Shown here piece after piece: positions 32,217 through 42,807 of a stretch of 64,000 nucleotides of DNA. Each line of letters opens with the position of its first letter. Positions within the stretch are counted from its first letter, which is position 1. The stretch covers positions 496,001 to 560,000 of the forward strand of contig JBMNMQ010000003.1 in the NCBI GenBank assembly GCA_050953425.1, given 5' to 3'. This stretch comes from RUG100 sp050953425 (GTDB lineage: Bacteria; Bacillota; Clostridia; Peptostreptococcales; Anaerovoracaceae). The notes beneath the pieces are model-generated. The model saw only the letters and a list, made by a program, of their open reading frames with translations. It was not told where the DNA came from and did not search any database. Position numbers and translations under genes: made by a program.

Positions 32217-33704
32217 TCAGGAGCGCCGCAGCAGGTGGATGCGGCCGGTCTTCGGCAGCTGTTCCCGCGGGTGCGCTTCTTCGACTGTACTCAGTTCAAA
32301 CCAGAATGTGGTGCCTTTTCCGACCTTGGACTCGACGCCGAATTTGGCGTGGTGCATGGTCAGAATCTCCTTGACGATGGAAAGGCCGAGTCCGGAACCG
32401 CTGGCAGAACGGGCATGGTTGCTGCTGGTTTTATAGTAGCGATCCCAGATGTGCGAGAGCTCTTCCGGCTTGATGCCGACGCCGTGGTCGACCACTTCGC
32501 AGTGTACGCGGCGGCCCCAGCGGTAGAGGTTGACAAAGATCTGCTTGTCGGCACCGCAGTATTTGATGGCATTGGTCAGCAGGTTGGAGACAACCTGCTT
32601 GATTTTTTCCTCGTCGCCGTTGACGAGCACCTTCTCGGCGCGGCAGGTAAAGCGAATGCTGTATCCCTCCTGCGCTTCGAGGATCCGGTAGGGGCGGAGG
32701 ACGGATTCGATGGCCTGGCGCAGATCAAAGACGGTCTCGTCGAGGGTAATTGTGCCGGACTGCATGCGCGACAGCGTCAGCATGTCGCTGACCAGAGTGT
32801 TGAGGCGGTCGGTCTCCTCGATGATGACATCGAGGTGGGCGTTGCGTTTTTCGGGAATGTCGCCGGAAAGATCGCGGATCATTTCGGCATAGGATTTGAT
32901 CATAGTCAGCGGCGTGCGCAGATCGTGCGAGACGTTGGCCAGCAGATCCTTCTGCAGAGTCAGTGTTTTGGACAGTTCCTTGGACATCTTGTCCAGCGTG
33001 CGCGACAGATCCTGAATTTCCGTATACTGCCTGCGATCGACGGGAAAGCTGGTGCCGTACTGCCCGTCGGCCAGCTTGCGTGCGGCGCCGGTGATGGAAG
33101 TGATCGGCCTGCTGATGCGTGTCGACAGATACAGCGACAGCAGGAAGGCCAGCACCAGGCCGATGATGATGATCATGAACATCTGATTCTGCAGAATGGT
33201 CACCGTCGAAGTAATCGGCGTCAGCGGGCTGACCAGATAGAGCACAATCTCCTTTTTGATGTCGATGCAGGTGGCCGTCACAAACGTCTTCGTGCCGTCG
33301 TCGGGATCGACAATGGTCTTGGAGACCACGGCTTTGCGGTTGGAATTGGAAGCGGACATATTGTCCTCAAGAATCGGCTGGATCTCACTGATGGCTTTCT
33401 GGTACTCGATGTTGACGTCGGGGGGAAAGATGGTCTTGTCGCCGCGGTCGATGCGCACGTAAACATCGTCACCGTCGGTCGCCTTCTGGGACTCGTTGAT
33501 GACTTCGTTGATGTTGCCGTTCTGGTAGTAAGATGAAAGCGTCAGTGCGGTTTCCCTGGTCTGCTGCACCTTCATCTCCTCGTAGTAGTTCGTCAGGAAA
33601 TAGATCTGCAGGAACCAGACCAGCAGCAGCAGCGCGCCGGCCAGCAGCAGAAAATAGATCCAGACGCGGAATTTGATGCTCTTGAAATTAAACTTCCACT
33701 TCAA
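32217..33704 (-). CDS. Membrane sensor histidine kinase (HAMP-HisKA-HATPase_c)
   Basis: The 495-residue kinase has TM1 (VWIYFLLLAGALLLLVWFLQ), a ~150-residue extracellular sensor, TM2 (MFMIIIIGLVLAFLLSLYLS), HAMP (STRISRPITSITGAARKLAD), the phosphoacceptor His in LANVSHDLRTPLTMIKSYAE, N box NLLTNAIKYC, G1 VDHGVGIKPEEL and G2 GSGLGLSIVKEI. It should phosphorylate the response regulator encoded just upstream, whose 3' end it overlaps by 17 bp. The start is TTG at 33704 with GGAG about 12 nt before it. The signal is unknown; the architecture resembles envelope-stress kinases of the PhoR/VicK group without a PAS domain. Confidence 0.93.
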   Translation of the reverse strand: MKWKFNFKSIKFRVWIYFLLLAGALLLLVWFLQIYFLTNYYEEMKVQQTRETALTLSSYYQNGNINEVINESQKATDGDDVYVRIDRGDKTIFPPDVNIEYQKAISEIQPILEDNMSASNSNRKAVVSKTIVDPDDGTKTFVTATCIDIKKEIVLYLVSPLTPITSTVTILQNQMFMIIIIGLVLAFLLSLYLSTRISRPITSITGAARKLADGQYGTSFPVDRRQYTEIQDLSRTLDKMSKELSKTLTLQKDLLANVSHDLRTPLTMIKSYAEMIRDLSGDIPEKRNAHLDVIIEETDRLNTLVSDMLTLSRMQSGTITLDETVFDLRQAIESVLRPYRILEAQEGYSIRFTCRAEKVLVNGDEEKIKQVVSNLLTNAIKYCGADKQIFVNLYRWGRRVHCEVVDHGVGIKPEELSHIWDRYYKTSSNHARSASGSGLGLSIVKEILTMHHAKFGVESKVGKGTTFWFELSTVEEAHPREQLPKTGRIHLLRRS

Positions 33705-34386
33705 ATTTATAGCCCACTCCCCTCAGCGTTACGATATAGTCGCGATAGACGCCGAGATTATTGCGAAGGTTTTTGATGTGCGTATCGATGGTGCGGTCGT
33801 CGCCGAAGAAGTCGTATCCCCAGATATCGGACAGCAGCTTGTCCCGTGACAGGGCGATGTTCTTGTTCTCCACCAGGTAGAACAGCAGATCGTATTCCTT
33901 GGGTGTGAGGTCGACCTTTTCGCCGTCTACTGTCACGGTGCGGGCGGGAATGTTGACTTCCAGACCGCCGAATTTCTGCACCCCGGGATCCTTCTTCTCT
34001 TCGGCCGCCGCTTCCCCGGCCGGTGCCGCATGGCGTGCCAGCACGGCGTTGACACGGGCAAACAGTTCCTTGGGACTGAACGGTTTGGTGACGTAGTCAT
34101 CGATGCCGAGTTCAAACCCGAACAGCTTGTCGTATTCTTCACTGCGGGCGCTGAGCATGATGATCGGAGTGTTCTTCTCCTTGCGGATTTCCTTGCAGGC
34201 GGAGAACCCGTCGAGCTTTGGCATCATGATGTCCATGATGATGATGTCGTAGTCGTTGAGCTTGCAGAGCCCGACGGCGCTCATGCCGTCCTCGGCCTGT
34301 GTCACTTCAAAGCCGTTGAATTCACCGTATTCCTTGATCACTTCTCGAATTTTTGCTTCATCGTCGACAATGAGCAGTTTCTTCAT
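33688..34386 (-). CDS. OmpR/PhoB-family response regulator
   Basis: The 232-residue regulator has a receiver domain (KKLLIVDDEAKIREVIKEYG; phosphoacceptor Asp in DIIIMDIMMPKLDGF; conserved Lys in YVTKPFSPKELFARV), a charged linker with extra Ala/Glu (about residues 125-140), and a winged-helix DNA-binding domain ending in the typical TIDTHIKNLRNNLG and TLRGVGYKFEVEV. The ATG at 34386 follows AGGAGGT. The first gene of a two-gene operon with the sensor kinase. The promoter is built from a 16-bp direct repeat. Confidence 0.95.
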   Translation of the reverse strand: MKKLLIVDDEAKIREVIKEYGEFNGFEVTQAEDGMSAVGLCKLNDYDIIIMDIMMPKLDGFSACKEIRKEKNTPIIMLSARSEEYDKLFGFELGIDDYVTKPFSPKELFARVNAVLARHAAPAGEAAAEEKKDPGVQKFGGLEVNIPARTVTVDGEKVDLTPKEYDLLFYLVENKNIALSRDKLLSDIWGYDFFGDDRTIDTHIKNLRNNLGVYRDYIVTLRGVGYKFEVEV

Positions 34387-34430
34387 GTGGTGTATACCTC
34401 CTGAACGTTGTTCCCCCAAAACTCATCATT

Positions 34431-34458
34431 ATTCTAACACAATAGCATTCTAACACAA
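34431..34458 (-). promoter_or_regulatory. Promoter of the two-component operon, formed by a 16-bp direct repeat
   Basis: On the minus strand TTGTGTTAGAAT occurs twice with a 16-bp period. The first copy supplies a -35-like TTGTGT and the second supplies a -10-like TAGAAT with 16-bp spacing. Direct repeats are the usual binding mode of OmpR-type regulators, so autoregulation is plausible. Confidence 0.5.
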
Positions 34459-34493
34459 CTGCCGCGGCGATTCATGGTGAACAGGTGATGTTT

Positions 34494-34540
34494 CACGCCC
34501 CCGCATCCCGGCGAAATCACGCCCCCGCACCCCGGCGAGC
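34494..34540. repeat. 24-bp direct repeat, two copies
   Basis: CACGCCCCCGCAYCCCGGCG plus GAAAT or GAGC occurs twice just upstream of the -35 box of the PIN-TRAM gene promoter. Confidence 0.7.
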
Positions 34541-34546
34541 GTGTTC

Positions 34547-34576
34547 TTGACACCTTTCGTCCCGCCGCCGTATAAT
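34547..34576 (+). promoter_or_regulatory. Promoter of the PIN-TRAM/ispDF transcript
   Basis: Perfect TTGACA (34547-34552) and TATAAT (34571-34576) with 18-bp spacing. The leader to the first ATG is about 190 nt. Confidence 0.85.
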
Positions 34577-34770
34577 GAAATAAGTAGTGTCTGCAGCAGA
34601 TTCAGTCTCACGGCAGGCAGTGCCGGCGCGCGGACGGGAACGGCGCGCACGCCGGACGCACCGCCCGGGGTCTGCATGCAGGAGTATAACGCCGCGCAGC
34701 GAAACAGCCGAAAGAATGCAGCGCGGCTTATTCCGTTCCCGGCTGAAGTATCGGCGGAAAGGAGGTGAAC

Positions 34771-36057
<1,287 letters not shown>

Positions 36058-36084
36058 GCTGCCGCGGCAGAGAGAGGAAGGACA

Positions 36085-37215
36085 ATGCATCAGGGAAAGA
36101 CGATCGGCGTGCTGATTGCCGCAGCCGGCAGCGGTACGCGCATGGGGCTGCCGCAGCCAAAGCAGTTTTATCCGGTCGGCGGAGTGCCGATTGTTGCCCG
36201 CGCGGTGCGGGCGATGCGCGCTTCGCCGCTGGTCGACCGCGTCTGGGTGGTCAGCAGCGCAGCGCAGCAGGCGCGCTGCCGGGAAATTCTGCGGGCGTAT
36301 GCACCCGGCCTGACCGACGGTTTGGCGGTCGGCGGCGCAACGCGGCAGGAATCGGTGCGCCGCGGCCTGGCGCTGGCGGACACTGACATCGTACTCGTTC
36401 ACGATGCGGCGCGCATCTATGTGACACCGGACATCATCGCCGCGGTGGCGGCTGCGGCCGTCGAGAGCGGTGCGGCGGTCTGCGGCGTGCCGGTCCGGGA
36501 TACGATCCGCGACGAAACGGGAACCCTCGATCGCAGCCGACTGACAGCGGTGCAGACACCGCAGGGTTTTGACCGGCAGCTGCTGGTGCGGGCCGTCGAA
36601 GAGGCGGCCGCCTGCGGCCGGCAGGGCACCGATGAAGCCGGCCTCGTGGAAGCGCTGGGACACTCGGTGCGGGTTGTGCCCGGCAGTTACAGCAATATCA
36701 AAATTACCACCAGGGAGGATCTGCCGATGGAAACCAGAGTCGGCTGCGGCTATGATGTTCACCGCCTGACGGCGGGGCGCCCGCTCGTACTCGGCGGGGT
36801 GACGATCCCCTTTGACCGGGGCCTGCTGGGGCACTCCGATGCCGATGTGCTGGTGCATGCGGTCATCGACGCGCTGCTCGGCGCCGCCTGCCTCGGCGAC
36901 ATCGGCCGTCACTTCCCCGATACCGAGGCGCGCTGGAAGGACATATCCAGTCTGCTGCTGCTGCGGGAAACCGGAGACAAAATCGCCGCAGAGGGGTATG
37001 CAATCACCGGCATAGATGGTACACTGTTGGCGCAGAGGCCGAAAGTGGCGCCGTATCTGCCGCAGATGAAGGAAAACATGGCGGCGGCGCTGTCGATTCC
37101 GACGGCGGTGATCAACCTCAAGGCGACGACGACCGAGGGACTCGGCTTTGCCGGGCGCGAAGAGGGCATGGCCGCGCAGGCGGTCTGCACGCTGACCCGC
37201 GCCGGAGCACAATAA
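36085..37215 (+). CDS. ispDF: Bifunctional IspD-IspF (MEP cytidylyltransferase / MEcPP synthase)
   Basis: The 376-residue fusion catalyses two steps of the MEP isoprenoid pathway. IspD (about 1-213): GVLIAAAGSGTRMGLPQPKQ for CTP binding, VHDAARIYV and TPQGFDRQLL. IspF (about 218-376): GCGYDVHRLTAGRPLVLGGV with the zinc ligands Asp and His, LGHSDADVLVHAVIDALLGA, GRHFPDTEARWKD and TTTEGLGFAGREEGMAAQAV. Separate genes are usual in Clostridia; fusions are best known from proteobacteria, though they occur elsewhere. The intermediate enzyme IspE is not here. AGGAAGGAC precedes the ATG. Confidence 0.95.
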   Translation: MHQGKTIGVLIAAAGSGTRMGLPQPKQFYPVGGVPIVARAVRAMRASPLVDRVWVVSSAAQQARCREILRAYAPGLTDGLAVGGATRQESVRRGLALADTDIVLVHDAARIYVTPDIIAAVAAAAVESGAAVCGVPVRDTIRDETGTLDRSRLTAVQTPQGFDRQLLVRAVEEAAACGRQGTDEAGLVEALGHSVRVVPGSYSNIKITTREDLPMETRVGCGYDVHRLTAGRPLVLGGVTIPFDRGLLGHSDADVLVHAVIDALLGAACLGDIGRHFPDTEARWKDISSLLLLRETGDKIAAEGYAITGIDGTLLAQRPKVAPYLPQMKENMAAALSIPTAVINLKATTTEGLGFAGREEGMAAQAVCTLTRAGAQ

Positions 37216-37456
37216 AGCGGCGGCCCGGCTGACGGCGGCAGACGGCTGCCGCCCAAACCGGCCGGCCTGCACCAAACGACAGAACCGTTGCCCGGCAGCA
37301 TGGCGCCGGACAGCCGGTGCCGTCTGCCGCAAAGATGCGCGGCGGTCCCGACGGACGGCCGGACAGCGACCGGCAGTAGACAGTACAGCCGATCTACGGC
37401 GGCGCGATGAAAAAGCATCGCGCGCAGAAAGCGATACTATAAGGAGAAGGAGTCAG

Positions 37457-39199
37457 ATGAGACTATCAAAAATGCATATGAAGACACTGCGGGAGGTGCC
37501 CAACGAAGCGGAAATTCCCAGCCATATTCTGCTGCTGCGCTGCGGCATGATCCGCAAACTGGTCAGCGGCGTCTACGGCTATATGCCGCTGGGATGGCGG
37601 TCGATCCGCAAGATCTCCGAGATCGTGCGGCAGGAAATGGACCGCTGCGGCGGACAGGAAATTCACATGTCGGCGGTGCAGCCGGCGGAGCTGTGGCAGG
37701 AATCCGGCCGCTGGAACGAATACGGGCCGGAGCTGTGGCGCCTGCAGGACCGCAACGGCAGGGACTTCTGCCTCGGTCCGACGCACGAGGAAATCTTTAC
37801 CGATATCGTCCGCAGCGATATCTCTTCCTACCGGCAGCTGCCGGAGATCCTCTACCAGATTCAGACCAAGTACCGTGACGAAGCGCGGCCGCGCTTCGGG
37901 CTGATGCGCTCCCGCGAATTCATCATGAAGGACGCCTATTCGTTCGATCTCGATCAGGCGGGTCTCGATGACAGCTATCGTCTGATGTACGACGCCTACG
38001 ACCGCATCTTCCGCCGCTGCGGACTTGTCTGCCGGCCCGTGGAAGCTGACAACGGCGCCATCGGCGGCAGCAAATCGCATGAATTCACGGCGCTCTCCGA
38101 AGTCGGAGAGAGCGAGATCGCTTACTGCGAGCAGTGCGACATGGCGGCTACGGTCGAGCGCGCGGCCTGCAGCGATGCGCCGGCGGACGGCGATGACGTC
38201 GAGATGCAGCCGCTGCGGAAGGTCGAGACGCCGGGAACGAAGACCATCGAAGCGGTTGCCGACTTCCTCGGCCTCGACACCCGGCAGACGATCAAGGCGC
38301 TGCTCTTTGTTACCTATGACAGCGAAGGCCGGGAATCCGGCTACGTGGCGGCCTTCCTGCGCGGTGACCGCGAACTCAACATGACCAAGCTGGTCAACGC
38401 CCTCGGCCTTCCCGAACACGCTATCGCCTTTGCCGAAGAGGAGGAAATGGGTGCGGCCACCGGCTGCGTCGGCGGCTTCACCGGCCCCGTCGGACTGCAC
38501 GACTGCACGATCGTCGTCGACAGCGAGCTGCCGGGGCTGAAGAATCTCTGCGCCGGCGCCTGCGAAGTCGACCACCATCTGCTGAACGTCAATTACGGCC
38601 GCGATTACACCGGCGACATCGTCACCGACATCAAGGTGCTGCAGGAGGGCGATCCCTGTCCGGTCTGCGGCGCCCCGATCCGCCATACCCGCGGCATCGA
38701 AGTCGGTCAGGTTTTCCAGCTCGGCACCAAGTACAGCGACTCGATGGGCGCGCTCTATAAAGATGAAAAGCAGAAGGATCATCCGATATACATGGGCTGC
38801 TACGGCATCGGCGTCTCGCGGACGCTGGCCGCGGTGGTCGAGCAGCACCACGATGAGCACGGCATCATCTGGCCGCTGTCGGTGGCGCCCTACCACGTGC
38901 TGATCATTCAGATGAAGCCGAACGATGAGGCGCAGAGCGCGCTGGCCGAGCAGCTCTATCAGGAACTGCAGGATGCCGGCGCCGAAGTGATGCTGGACGA
39001 CCGCCGCGAGCGGCCCGGCGTCAAGTTCAACGACGCCGATCTGCTCGGCATTCCGATCCAGATCACCGTCGGCCGCCGTGCCGGCGAGGGCGTCGTCGAA
39101 TACCGCCTGCGGCGGGAAGAGGACAAAAAGGAGATGCCGGCCGCGGAAGCAAAGGAAGCGGCGCTCGCGCTGATCGCCGCGGAGCGGGAAGGGCGCTGA
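37457..39199 (+). CDS. proS: Prolyl-tRNA synthetase (bacterial type)
   Basis: The 580-residue class II synthetase has motif 1 (GVYGYMPLGWRSIRKISEIV), motif 2 (QIQTKYRDEARPRFGLMRSREFIMKD, read in two parts), the editing INS domain between motifs 2 and 3 (KTIEAVADFLGL to GLKNLCAGACEVDHHLLNV) and motif 3 with the GCYGIGVSRTLAAVVEQ signature, then the anticodon-binding domain (VHVLIIQMKPN-like APYHVLIIQMKPN). The ATG follows AAGGAGAAGGAG. The 241-bp leader upstream is GC-rich and no T-box sequence was recognised in it. The chromate transporter begins 6 bp after the stop. Confidence 0.96.
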   Translation: MRLSKMHMKTLREVPNEAEIPSHILLLRCGMIRKLVSGVYGYMPLGWRSIRKISEIVRQEMDRCGGQEIHMSAVQPAELWQESGRWNEYGPELWRLQDRNGRDFCLGPTHEEIFTDIVRSDISSYRQLPEILYQIQTKYRDEARPRFGLMRSREFIMKDAYSFDLDQAGLDDSYRLMYDAYDRIFRRCGLVCRPVEADNGAIGGSKSHEFTALSEVGESEIAYCEQCDMAATVERAACSDAPADGDDVEMQPLRKVETPGTKTIEAVADFLGLDTRQTIKALLFVTYDSEGRESGYVAAFLRGDRELNMTKLVNALGLPEHAIAFAEEEEMGAATGCVGGFTGPVGLHDCTIVVDSELPGLKNLCAGACEVDHHLLNVNYGRDYTGDIVTDIKVLQEGDPCPVCGAPIRHTRGIEVGQVFQLGTKYSDSMGALYKDEKQKDHPIYMGCYGIGVSRTLAAVVEQHHDEHGIIWPLSVAPYHVLIIQMKPNDEAQSALAEQLYQELQDAGAEVMLDDRRERPGVKFNDADLLGIPIQITVGRRAGEGVVEYRLRREEDKKEMPAAEAKEAALALIAAEREGR

Positions 39200-39205
39200 A
39201 GAACG

Positions 39206-39967
39206 GTGAAACACAGGGAGGAAGAGCGTACGGAAAGGCCGGAACGGCACCCGGCCGGCGACGGCATGCAAGCCGGCGGGCGGGCGCTGTCGGACGGCAG
39301 AGGGAACAGCACCGGCAGCGAACGCGGCAGCCGCACTGCACCGGGCGGCGAGGACGGCAGCCAGGCGGTGTCGGACGGTGAAGGAACCGGCAGCAAGGGC
39401 GGCGCCCGGAAGGGCCGTCTGCGGCGGCTGTGGAGCCTGTTCGCAGCTTTCTTTCAGATCGGTCTTTTCACAATCGGCGGCGGCATGGCGATGATTCCCC
39501 TCCTCGAACGCATCGTCGTCGACGAGCGGCACTGGCTTGACAAAGAGGAAATGCTCGACTGCGTCGCGCTCGGGCAGTCGCTGCCGGGTGTCGTGGCGGT
39601 TAACCTTGCGACCTATGTCGGGCAGCGCCGGGAGGGCCTGGCGGGCGCCGTCGCGGCGACGCTGGGCGTGACGCTGCCGTCGTTTCTGATCATCGCCGCG
39701 ATCGTTGCTTTTCTCGGCCGGATCGGCGACAATCCCTATGTCAGCGGTGCGTTTCGCGGCATCAAAGCGGCCGTCTGCGGGCTGATTGCCCTGTCCTGCA
39801 TCAGTCTAGGCCGTTCCTCCCTGCACAGCGTCGGCGCCTGGATTCTCGCCGCTGCCTCCTTTGTGCTCATTATCTTCGTCAAGCTGACGGCAGTGTGGGT
39901 GATTCTCGGCGGCGCCGTCTGCGGCATCATTCTGGCTCTGTCCGGCAAAGGGGGCGAGGCGAAATGA
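39206..39967 (+). CDS. Chromate transporter, first half of a split CHR pair
   Basis: 253 residues. The first ~70 are a charged Gly/Ser/Arg-rich extension not found in typical members; the CHR domain starts at LFAAFFQIGLFTIGGGMAMI and includes LLERIVVDERHWLDKEEMLD and ALGQSLPGVVAVNLATYVGQ with the conserved PG and NxAT. This is the short-chain CHR type in which two half-size proteins pair. The substrate in anaerobes may not be chromate. The start is GTG at 39206; no strong ribosome-binding site is visible and coupling to proS is likely. A later ATG at 39266 would remove 20 residues of the extension. Confidence 0.88.
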   Translation: MKHREEERTERPERHPAGDGMQAGGRALSDGRGNSTGSERGSRTAPGGEDGSQAVSDGEGTGSKGGARKGRLRRLWSLFAAFFQIGLFTIGGGMAMIPLLERIVVDERHWLDKEEMLDCVALGQSLPGVVAVNLATYVGQRREGLAGAVAATLGVTLPSFLIIAAIVAFLGRIGDNPYVSGAFRGIKAAVCGLIALSCISLGRSSLHSVGAWILAAASFVLIIFVKLTAVWVILGGAVCGIILALSGKGGEAK

Positions 39968-40500
39968 TGGCCACGCTGTTTCTGATGTTTGCCCGCATCG
40001 GCTTCTTCAGCTACGGCGGCGGGATGGCGATGCTGCCGCTGATCTTCCAGAGCGTCAAGAGCTTCGGTGTGATGAGCGGGCAGGAGCTGTCGGATCTGGT
40101 GGCGCTGTCGCAGGTAACGCCGGGCCCGATCGCCGTCAACGCGGCCACCTATGTCGGCATGAAGGCGGCCGGTCTCGGCGGAGCCGCAATGGCGACGCTG
40201 GGGGTGACGCTGCCCTCGTTCGTGCTGATGCTGCTGGCGATGCGCTTTATCGACCGCTGCAGAAAGAGCCTCCTGGTGCAGGGTGCGCTGCGCGGCATGC
40301 GCGCCGTGGTGGTCGGCCTGATCGCGTCGGCGGCGGCTTTCGTGGCGGAGACCACGTATACTCTCAGCTGGAATCGCAGCACGATGATCCTGCTGGCCAT
40401 GACCGCGGCGACGGTTGTGCTCGCGGGCCGCTGCAAAGTACATCCCATCCTTCTGGTGATTGCGATGGGCCTTACAGGAGCGTTTACATTATGTGGATAG
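39964..40500 (+). CDS. Chromate transporter, second half of a split CHR pair
   Basis: The 178-residue partner of the preceding gene begins MMATLFLMFARIGFFSYGGG and contains ALSQVTPGPIAVNAATYVGM with the CHR PGP motif, then four or so hydrophobic segments. The ATG overlaps the previous stop in ATGA and AGGGGGCGAGG lies upstream, so the two halves are made together. Its end overlaps the NUDIX gene by 10 bp. Two-gene CHR pairs are thought to act as heterodimers in the membrane. Confidence 0.9.
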   Translation: MMATLFLMFARIGFFSYGGGMAMLPLIFQSVKSFGVMSGQELSDLVALSQVTPGPIAVNAATYVGMKAAGLGGAAMATLGVTLPSFVLMLLAMRFIDRCRKSLLVQGALRGMRAVVVGLIASAAAFVAETTYTLSWNRSTMILLAMTAATVVLAGRCKVHPILLVIAMGLTGAFTLCG

Positions 40501-40958
40501 GCGGAGTCAGAGTTGTCATATTCGACGAACAGAACCGGCTTCTGATGGTGCGGCAGCACCATGAGGACCGCGACATCTGGATGCTGCCGGGCGGCGCCAT
40601 CGAAGACGGCGAGTCGGCCCGCGACGCGGCAATCCGTGAAGTCAAAGAGGAGACCGGGTTCGATATCGAGGTCGGCCTGCTGATCTGGCATATCGAAGAG
40701 GTCAGTGAGCGGCGCGGACAGCGCTTTGTCAACTACTTTCACGCCCGTATCCTGCGGGGAGAACTGGAACTGGGCAGTGATCCGGAATTCGACGCCGCGC
40801 ATCAGGTGCTGCGCGAGGTGCGCTTTGTCTCCCGGCAGGAGCTGCAGCAGATGAAGGACAAGATCTTCCCCTCGCTGCTGCGCGATGAGATCTGGGAGCG
40901 CCGGGAAGAGTATGAAGCGGGGTATGACCCCTTCAAATTCCGCCAGAAGGTGGAATAG
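40491..40958 (+). CDS. NUDIX hydrolase
   Basis: The 155-residue protein has a complete Nudix box: GAIEDGESARDAAIREVKEE followed by TGF, matching Gx5Ex7REUxEExGU. It begins MWIGGVRVVIFDEQNRLLMV. The substrate class (nucleoside diphosphate linked to X) cannot be narrowed further. It overlaps the end of the CHR half by 10 bp; the start is ATG at 40491 with ACAGGAG upstream. Its coupling to the transporter pair is probably only operonic. Confidence 0.88.
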   Translation: MWIGGVRVVIFDEQNRLLMVRQHHEDRDIWMLPGGAIEDGESARDAAIREVKEETGFDIEVGLLIWHIEEVSERRGQRFVNYFHARILRGELELGSDPEFDAAHQVLREVRFVSRQELQQMKDKIFPSLLRDEIWERREEYEAGYDPFKFRQKVE

Positions 40959-41077
40959 GAGGCTGCCGCGGCGGCAGCGCGAAGCGGCAGGGAAATCCCG
41001 GCCTCCGCTGCGTCCGCCGCGCGCCGTAACAACAGCAGTTAACAGCATAACAGCAAACGGAAAAGGAGACCAACAGT

Positions 41078-41560
41078 ATGAAAAAGTTCATCATTGAAAT
41101 GGAGAACGGCGATGTCATGAAGGGCGAACTGTATCCGGAGGAAGCGCCGGAAACCGTTGCCAACTTTGAAAAGCTGGCCGCTGACGGGTTTTATGACGGG
41201 CTGATTTTTCACCGCGTCATTCCCGGTTTTATGATCCAGGGCGGCTGCCCGGACGGAACCGGCATGGGCGGCCCCGGCTGGAGCATCAAGGGGGAATTTC
41301 TCTCCAACGGCTTCAATAACCAGCTCAAGCATACCCGCGGTACACTGTCCATGGCGCGTGCGGTGGATCCCAATTCCGCCGGCTCGCAGTTCTTCATCAT
41401 GGTGGCCCAGGCGCCGCATCTGGACGGCGATTACGCCGCCTTCGGCCAGGTGACCGAAGGGCTCGAAGCGGCCGACCGGATTGTCAATACGCCGCGTGAC
41501 GCAATGGATCGCCCGCAGCAGGAACAGCGCATGAAATCCGTGCGCGTGGTGGAGGAATAA
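41078..41560 (+). CDS. Peptidyl-prolyl cis-trans isomerase, cyclophilin type
   Basis: At 160 residues this is a minimal single-domain cyclophilin without signal peptide, so cytosolic. Motifs: FYDGLIFHRVIPGFMIQGGC (catalytic Arg and Phe), GTLSMARAVDPNSAGSQFFI and HLDGDYAAFGQVTEGLE. It accelerates proline isomerisation during folding. AAAAGGAGACC precedes the ATG at 41078. It is separated from the NUDIX gene by 119 bp and may have its own promoter, which I could not identify with confidence. Confidence 0.94.
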   Translation: MKKFIIEMENGDVMKGELYPEEAPETVANFEKLAADGFYDGLIFHRVIPGFMIQGGCPDGTGMGGPGWSIKGEFLSNGFNNQLKHTRGTLSMARAVDPNSAGSQFFIMVAQAPHLDGDYAAFGQVTEGLEAADRIVNTPRDAMDRPQQEQRMKSVRVVEE

Positions 41561-41790
41561 ACGGCACCTTCGGCGGCTGTGCCGCGGCGCGGTACAGCAT
41601 CTTCAAGGAAACGGACGGCGCAGTCGGGCCCGGGCGGCCGACGGCGCTGTCTTTTATTTATGTCTTGCTGAAATGCGAAATTAATAATTGAAAACGAAGC
41701 GCTGCCGTGCGATAATAAAATGAGGTAACAATTCTGATAATTAGGCTCTGAGGGCAGGCAGGGGGATGGCCCGCAGCACAGGAGGCAGCT

Positions 41791-42807
41791 TTGAATATTC
41801 GAGAAATTGCCAAGGAAGCCGGCGTATCGGTGGCGACCGTTTCGCGCGTACTGAATCACCCGGAAACCGTGGCGGAAAAGACGCGCCGGCGGGTGGAAAA
41901 AATCATCGAAGCGGAGGAGTATACACCCAACTGGTTTGCCCGCGGGCTGAACTTCAATCGAACCGGTACAATCGGTCTGATCGTGCCGCAGCTGCTCGAT
42001 TCTGTCTATATGGAAATGGCCAAGGGTGTCGAGGATGTAGCGCACCAGAAGAACTATACAACATTTATGTGCAATGCCGAAAACGATCGCGAAAAGGCTC
42101 TGCGCTACCTCGACCAGCTGCTCAAGCGCAGTGTCGACGGCATTGTCATGATTGCCTCGATGCTGGAAGAAGAGGATTTTGCCGAGCTGCAGGAGAAAAA
42201 ACTGCCGGTGGTTCTGGTCGGCGGCAACAAGACCAATCCCGGCTACAGCTGCGTGCGCATCGACTGCCGCGAGGCGGCTTACCAGGCGACCCGGCACCTG
42301 CTCAATATCGGACACCGGCGCATCGCCTTCCTCTGCAGTCTGGAGGACAGCTTTGACAACCGCGACAAGATCCGCGGCTACCGGGCGGCGATGAAGGAGG
42401 CGGGGGCGGAGATCCCCGACGGCTATCTGCGCCGCATCGAGAACAGCATCGAATCCGGCTATCTGGCCGCGATGAAGCTGGCCGTTTCCGAACTGCGCCC
42501 GGAAGCGATCTTTACCGGCAGCGATACCATGGCATTCGGCGTCATGGATGCTGTCAAGGACCAGAATCTGCGTATTCCCGATGACATCGGTGTCGTCGGT
42601 TTTGATAATGTTCGTTTTTCTAATCTCGTCGATCCCAAGCTGACCACAGTGGATGCACCGCTGCACAAGATGGGCATCTACGGTGCCCGGCTGCTGTTTG
42701 ATATCATTGAGGACGGCAAGGATGATAAGAAGGATATTCTTCTGCGGACGAGACTGAAAATCCGAAAATCCTGCGGACACACCGAGCGCATCGGAGAAAT
42801 GTTTTAA
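41791..42807 (+). CDS. LacI-family transcriptional regulator
   Basis: 338 residues: N-terminal LacI HTH (NIREIAKEAGVSVATVSRVL, hinge helix SRVLNHPETVAEKTRRRVEK) and a periplasmic-binding-like effector domain (GTIGLIVPQLLDSVYMEMAK; GDIGVVGFDN-like PDDIGVVGFDNVRFSNLV; LTTVDAPLHKMGIYGARLLF). The start is TTG at 41791, fixed by AGGAGG eight nt upstream and by the conserved N-terminus. It sits just before a reductive pyrimidine/N-carbamoyl amino acid catabolic cluster, and the perfect LacI-type palindrome at 44129-44142 is its most likely target. The effector is unknown. Confidence 0.93.
   Translation: MNIREIAKEAGVSVATVSRVLNHPETVAEKTRRRVEKIIEAEEYTPNWFARGLNFNRTGTIGLIVPQLLDSVYMEMAKGVEDVAHQKNYTTFMCNAENDREKALRYLDQLLKRSVDGIVMIASMLEEEDFAELQEKKLPVVLVGGNKTNPGYSCVRIDCREAAYQATRHLLNIGHRRIAFLCSLEDSFDNRDKIRGYRAAMKEAGAEIPDGYLRRIENSIESGYLAAMKLAVSELRPEAIFTGSDTMAFGVMDAVKDQNLRIPDDIGVVGFDNVRFSNLVDPKLTTVDAPLHKMGIYGARLLFDIIEDGKDDKKDILLRTRLKIRKSCGHTERIGEMF

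Noticed and set aside
37216..37456. T-box riboswitch upstream of proS
   Set aside because: I searched for the T-box core (GGTGG then CCGCG type) and a following terminator and found neither; the leader is simply GC-rich.
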